This document shows positions 5,880 to 8,629 of a DNA stretch of 8,629 nucleotides, one piece after another; position 1 is the first letter of the stretch; each line of letters opens with the position of its first letter. Made by a program: the position numbers and the translations under genes. Below the pieces are notes generated by a model, which did not search any database, was not told the DNA's origin, and worked only from the letters and a program-made list of their open reading frames with translations. The stretch is taken from assembly GCA_021731385.1 (NCBI GenBank), contig JAKFXM010000159.1:1-8629 (forward strand), in the 5' to 3' direction. The stretch is from Methanobacteriota archaeon (lineage in GTDB: Archaea > Altiarchaeota > Altiarchaeia > IMC4 > QMZM01).

Positions 5880-6479
5880 CTAAGCATTCCCCCTCGACTC
5901 TCCTAATGCAATGCCTGAGGCGATTAAATGTGCTACTCTTACCGGCTCAGGTATCAGGCTTCTTGTTGAAGATAGTCTTACAATTTCTTCAGCATCTGAA
6001 AATTCTATTCCATAACTCTGGATATAGATAAATTTTTTGTGTTTGATTTCAATCTTTTTAGGTTTGCCTGCCTTTTCGATGCACTTCAGATAAAAATTTT
6101 TGTGTTTCAGGTTTTTCAGCGCGGATTTTATTGCCTTAAAGTCCGGCATCTGGCGCACTATTACGATTACAGGCAATTTTGTCTTTCTGAACACTTCCTC
6201 TATATCGACCATATTAAAGCCTCCAAATCCCAAACCGTCAAGCATTATAATTCTTATGTCCTTGTGCCTGCTTCCCCGAACCATCTCTACGATCTTTTCG
6301 GTCGCATCGGTACCATCAATGTCAATCTCAGTCCTTAAAATTCCATCGAGCCATTTCCCGCCCCTGAAGATTGCACCAACAAGCATGGTTTTTTTGTCGC
6401 TATACAAATTAAAGGGCGCGTCGTCTAGTCCGAGGATTCTGATTTCATCCTTGATGCTGTAGAATTTTACGCATTGCAT
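5880..6479 (-). CDS. DUF99/UPF0215 family protein (endonuclease dU-like)
   Basis: 199 residues, normal length for this archaeal family. Hallmarks seen: ILGLDDAPF (15-23), VGAIFRGGKWLDGILRTEI (34-52), a DGTDATEKI segment, IIMLDGLGFGGFNMVDIEE (77-95) and the C-terminal IPEPVRVAHLIASGIALGES (176-195). Conserved acidic residues D19, D20, D81 and D92 suggest a nuclease-like, metal-binding fold. The family is annotated as endonuclease dU, implying a role in repair of deaminated DNA; activity is not shown here. It is transcribed divergently from the HerA-like gene, and the shared TATA box lies 25 nt before its ATG, so it is probably leaderless. Confidence 0.9.
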   Translation of the reverse strand: MQCVKFYSIKDEIRILGLDDAPFNLYSDKKTMLVGAIFRGGKWLDGILRTEIDIDGTDATEKIVEMVRGSRHKDIRIIMLDGLGFGGFNMVDIEEVFRKTKLPVIVIVRQMPDFKAIKSALKNLKHKNFYLKCIEKAGKPKKIEIKHKKFIYIQSYGIEFSDAEEIVRLSSTRSLIPEPVRVAHLIASGIALGESRGNA

Positions 6480-6501
6480 TTTGAGCGAAATTATTTTAAC
6501 C

Positions 6502-6507
6502 TTATAA
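6502..6507. promoter_or_regulatory. Shared symmetric TATA box (TTATAA) for DUF99 and HerA-like genes
   Basis: TTATAA is self-complementary and centred at 6504.5. DUF99's ATG (6479) is about 25 nt to the left. To the right, transcription would start near 6530, at the beginning of the hairpin array. With the 109-bp array removed, the HerA ATG would lie about 26 nt away, mirroring DUF99. Confidence 0.6.
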
Positions 6508-6521
6508 TCTTGAAATTACAG

Positions 6522-6638
6522 ATTAATACGAAACCCAAAGGGTTTCGTAGCTATGATTTTCCTTTGGAAAATCATATTATATGAAATTCCAAAGGAATTT
6601 CATAGCTATGAATCTGCAAAGCAGATTCATATTAATAC
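6522..6638. repeat. Array of four hairpins between promoter and HerA start (two 54/55-bp units)
   Basis: Hairpin 1: TACGAAACCC (6527-6536), loop AAA, GGGTTTCGTA (6540-6549). Hairpin 2: TATGATTTTCC (6552-6562), loop TTT, GGAAAATCATA (6566-6576). Hairpin 3: TATGAAATTCC (6580-6590), loop AAA, GGAATTTCATA (6594-6604). Hairpin 4: TATGAATCTGC (6607-6617), loop AAA, GCAGATTCATA (6621-6631). All stems are perfect. Spacers alternate GC, TTA, GC, so hairpins come in pairs. Arm sequences differ but pairing is kept, like covariation. ATTAATAC occurs at 6522-6529 and 6631-6638, and ATTATATG at 6576-6583 marks the unit junction. The array would form most of the HerA mRNA leader and ends 8 nt before the ATG. 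Confidence 0.92.
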
Positions 6639-6639
6639 A

Positions 6640-8046
6640 ATGGAAGCAGCAGGTATGGTGGTTTCCTCAGAGGGCAGGGAAGCGGATGTTCTTGTTTTAA
6701 GTGAAAGGGTTGAATTGGGAACAATAATCAGGATAGATGATTTATACGGAATAGTTGCCTACATGTCATACAGGGAGGATGAAAAGATCGGGTCAACTCA
6801 AGCACTTATTGCAAGGGTGCAGATATTCGGGAGATTGGATAATGGAAGACTGGTGAGACTAAAAAGGCCCGTAAAGCCGCACAGTGATGTTTTTCTTGCA
6901 GATGAAAATGAACTTGAGGAAATGCTTTCTGCTGAGGAAAACATAAGCATAGGCACTGTTAGAGGAACAAATGCAAGGGCTTTTCTGAATCCAAATGAAT
7001 ACGACAGGCATATGGCTATACTTGCAAGTACCGGTGCGGGGAAGTCCTATACTGCCGCAAATCTTGTCAAGGAATTTTCATCATTAGGTCTACCTGTGGT
7101 TATAGTTGATACACATGGGGAATATCCAAAACTTCTTTCGAAATTGACTGAAGGAACGGAAATTCAGATAGAGACATATACCGTAAAGCACGGCAAACAG
7201 GGTTACAAGGAATTCAAGATTCCTGTCTCTTCCCTTGAGCCTGAAGATTTCCATCACTTCACATTTCTTACAGAGCCTCAGGGTTCTGCACTTGGTTTGG
7301 TTCTGGACAAACTTGGCGAGGACTACCAGCTTAAGGATATAATAGATGGCTGCAGCAAGTTAAATGACAAGACGATTCATGAAGGCACAATAAAGGCCCT
7401 TGAGAGGAAATTAAGAACATTAGACAGGACATTCAAAAATATATTTGACAAATACGGAACGGATATAAAGAAATTAGTGCAGCCATACAACATAACCATA
7501 ATCGATGCCTCTTCATCACCCCAGGGGGTCAGGCAATCTGTTGTATCCTATATCGCAAAGGAACTTCTGCAGGGAAGGATAAGAGAATATAATGAAATGC
7601 CGGATCCAATAGAGCATTCAATGCTTTTTGTTGTTGAAGAAGCTCATAATTATGCAGGTTCAAATCTCTCTCATTCGTGCAAATATCAGTTGCAGAGGAT
7701 TGCAAGCGAGGGAAGAAAATTTGATGTGGGTCTTTGCGTGATAAGTCAAAAACCAAGCAAGATTGACGAGGAAATTCTCTCGCAATGCAATACCGGGATT
7801 TACATGCACATAACAAACCCCAATGATAAAGACCATATAAGAAAATCCTTTGAGAGCATAAACGACGAGATTATAAAGGACCTTGATGGACTGGATGTCG
7901 GAGAATGCATTATTGCGGGCGCAATGAACAGGATTCCGTTCATTATCTGCAATGTGGACAGGATTGATGTCAAGGGTGAAAAGACAGGGAAATTCAACTA
8001 CAAAAGGGAAGAAGAAATAAAGGTTGGCGGGTTTGACTACGTATGA
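6640..8046 (+). CDS. herA: HerA-like FtsK/HerA-family DNA-translocating ATPase
   Basis: 468 residues from ATG 6640. N-terminal part (about 1-85) is a HAS-barrel-like beta domain. Walker A is STGAGKS (130-136), Walker B VVEEAHN (331-337), followed by SEGRKFDVGLCVISQKPSKID and HITNPNDKDHI, typical of HerA/DUF87 hexameric ATPases. Archaeal HerA pumps DNA with the NurA nuclease in end resection alongside Mre11-Rad50; none of those genes is in this window, so a stand-alone or other partner is possible. The frame is open back to ATG 6553, but that would encode 29 residues entirely from the hairpin array, so 6640 is preferred; ATG 6655 is a further option. No SD precedes 6640. A short T-run follows the stop. 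Confidence 0.88.
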   Translation: MEAAGMVVSSEGREADVLVLSERVELGTIIRIDDLYGIVAYMSYREDEKIGSTQALIARVQIFGRLDNGRLVRLKRPVKPHSDVFLADENELEEMLSAEENISIGTVRGTNARAFLNPNEYDRHMAILASTGAGKSYTAANLVKEFSSLGLPVVIVDTHGEYPKLLSKLTEGTEIQIETYTVKHGKQGYKEFKIPVSSLEPEDFHHFTFLTEPQGSALGLVLDKLGEDYQLKDIIDGCSKLNDKTIHEGTIKALERKLRTLDRTFKNIFDKYGTDIKKLVQPYNITIIDASSSPQGVRQSVVSYIAKELLQGRIREYNEMPDPIEHSMLFVVEEAHNYAGSNLSHSCKYQLQRIASEGRKFDVGLCVISQKPSKIDEEILSQCNTGIYMHITNPNDKDHIRKSFESINDEIIKDLDGLDVGECIIAGAMNRIPFIICNVDRIDVKGEKTGKFNYKREEEIKVGGFDYV

Positions 8047-8051
8047 ACCAA

Positions 8052-8057
8052 TTTTTT
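8052..8057 (+). terminator. Candidate T-tract terminator after the HerA-like gene
   Basis: T6 begins 6 nt after the TGA and is followed by CCTT. Archaeal RNA polymerase can terminate on such U-rich tracts without a hairpin. Weak evidence, but the next gene has its own promoter. Confidence 0.4.
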
Positions 8058-8104
8058 CCTTCAAAGTCTATATATCGAATTCAGTTTTTGAACTTTAGTA
8101 CAAG

Positions 8105-8112
8105 TATAAATA
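8105..8112 (+). promoter_or_regulatory. TATA box of the secreted-protein gene
   Basis: TATAAATA centred 25-26 nt before ATG 8134, predicting a leaderless transcript. It is the clearest TATA-to-ATG spacing in the window. Confidence 0.7.
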
Positions 8113-8133
8113 TACAAAAAACAATGATTTATC

Positions 8134-8629
8134 ATGGAATTTAAAATTTTACCTCCATTAATATTCTTTTTACTGTTTTCCCAACTTGTTTCTGCCGATG
8201 GTGGTGCTTTTGTTTGGTATGGTTATGGTGAGGATAAATTTCATCCACTTACCGAATCCCAGCAGATTTCCTCTATAGATTACAAGGATGGTACTGAAAG
8301 CATGCTCATATCCATCAGAACCAAACTAGAGGGTGAAAAGGTTGTATGGATTTTTCCTATTCCTGCAAAGCCTGAAAAGACAGAGATAGACATTTTAAAA
8401 GAATTTCCTGAGTATGGCGGCTATGATGTGAAGAGCAAGGCAGGATATACTATTCACCAAGCCACTCTTCCAATGGTATTAAGCCAGGTTGAGTTATTTC
8501 CATTGATATTGCTGTGGCAATTAGGTACATTTAATCTAGGGGGTGGTGGGGGAAGCAGTACAGGCATTGGTGAGGACCCAGGAGTTAAAATTCATGAGCA
8601 TATAGAAAAGATGGGCTTAACCACAGAAT
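8134..8629 (+). CDS. Secreted DUF2330-like protein, N-terminal 165 residues (runs off right edge)
   Basis: ATG 8134 opens a frame with no stop to the window end. Residues 1-21 form a signal peptide (LPPLIFFLLFSQLVSA, cut before DGGAF). The mature part has EKVVWIFPIPAKPEKTEIDI (around 69-88), a Phe-Pro-x-x-GGY segment, a hydrophobic LFPLILLW stretch followed by a five-Gly run, and VKIHEHIEKMGLTTE. A secreted start, VVW-FP-P and an H-EH-EK-G-TTE segment recall DUF2330-type exported proteins; this is recalled resemblance without alignment. An upstream ATG at 8124 hits a stop within seven codons. It has its own TATA box and is not obviously in an operon with the HerA-like gene. Likely envelope-located; function unknown. 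Confidence 0.75.
   Translation, partial: MEFKILPPLIFFLLFSQLVSADGGAFVWYGYGEDKFHPLTESQQISSIDYKDGTESMLISIRTKLEGEKVVWIFPIPAKPEKTEIDILKEFPEYGGYDVKSKAGYTIHQATLPMVLSQVELFPLILLWQLGTFNLGGGGGSSTGIGEDPGVKIHEHIEKMGLTTE

Noticed and set aside
6522..6638. CRISPR array
   Set aside because: Units are hairpins with variable arms and 2-3 bp spacers, not identical direct repeats with unique spacers of 30 bp or more; no cas genes are present.
6522..6638. Rho-independent terminators
   Set aside because: No T-run follows any stem in either direction, and four stems upstream of a start codon do not fit simple termination.

Overview
The window looks archaeal and AT-rich. The evidence is a HerA-type FtsK/HerA ATPase, a DUF99/UPF0215 protein, prepilins with a class III signal peptide (Q-x-A-x-E-Y followed by a hydrophobic helix), a NosD-like beta-helix surface protein, TATA boxes about 25 nt before several start codons (leaderless genes) and few Shine-Dalgarno motifs. 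The pilin type (GQGAMEY..TYGWAII) is common in DPANN-like and related archaea. That placement is inference from family resemblance only.

Layout. Minus strand, 1-2285: the N-terminal 761 residues of a large secreted NosD/parallel-beta-helix protein that runs off the left edge. 2286-2448: a short spacer with an apparent C-terminal remnant of a second Schlafen-like gene and three tandem 11-bp repeats. 2449-3798 (minus): an AlbA_2/Schlafen - GHKL ATPase-like - winged-helix protein (COG2865 type). 3835-4223 (minus): a truncated, frameshifted paralogue of the beta-helix gene. 4224-4552: no convincing gene, but a copy of the pilin 3' end. 4553-5842 (minus): an apparent operon of a broken pilin 5' end, a DUF5678-like small protein, a retropepsin-like aspartic protease and an intact pilin, the last three joined by ATGA overlaps. 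5880-6479 (minus): DUF99. 6640-8046 (plus): HerA-like ATPase, divergent from DUF99. 8134-8629 (plus): start of a secreted DUF2330-like protein, cut by the right edge.

The most striking structure lies between the DUF99/HerA divergent promoter and the HerA start codon. Four near-perfect hairpins (10-11 bp stems, 3-nt loops) have different arm sequences but one common shape. They form two 54/55-bp units bounded by the 8-mer ATTAATAC. Removing the 109-bp array and one copy of the 8-mer brings the HerA ATG to about 26 nt from the shared TATA box, the same spacing as the divergent DUF99 gene. The array therefore looks like an insertion or amplification that gave a formerly leaderless gene a structured leader.

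A second theme is partial copies of gene ends: a pilin 5' end and a pilin 3' end flanking a protease-pilin cassette, a Schlafen-like 3' end, and a beta-helix 5' end. The left two-thirds of the window appears to have been reshaped repeatedly by duplication and recombination among surface-protein genes.
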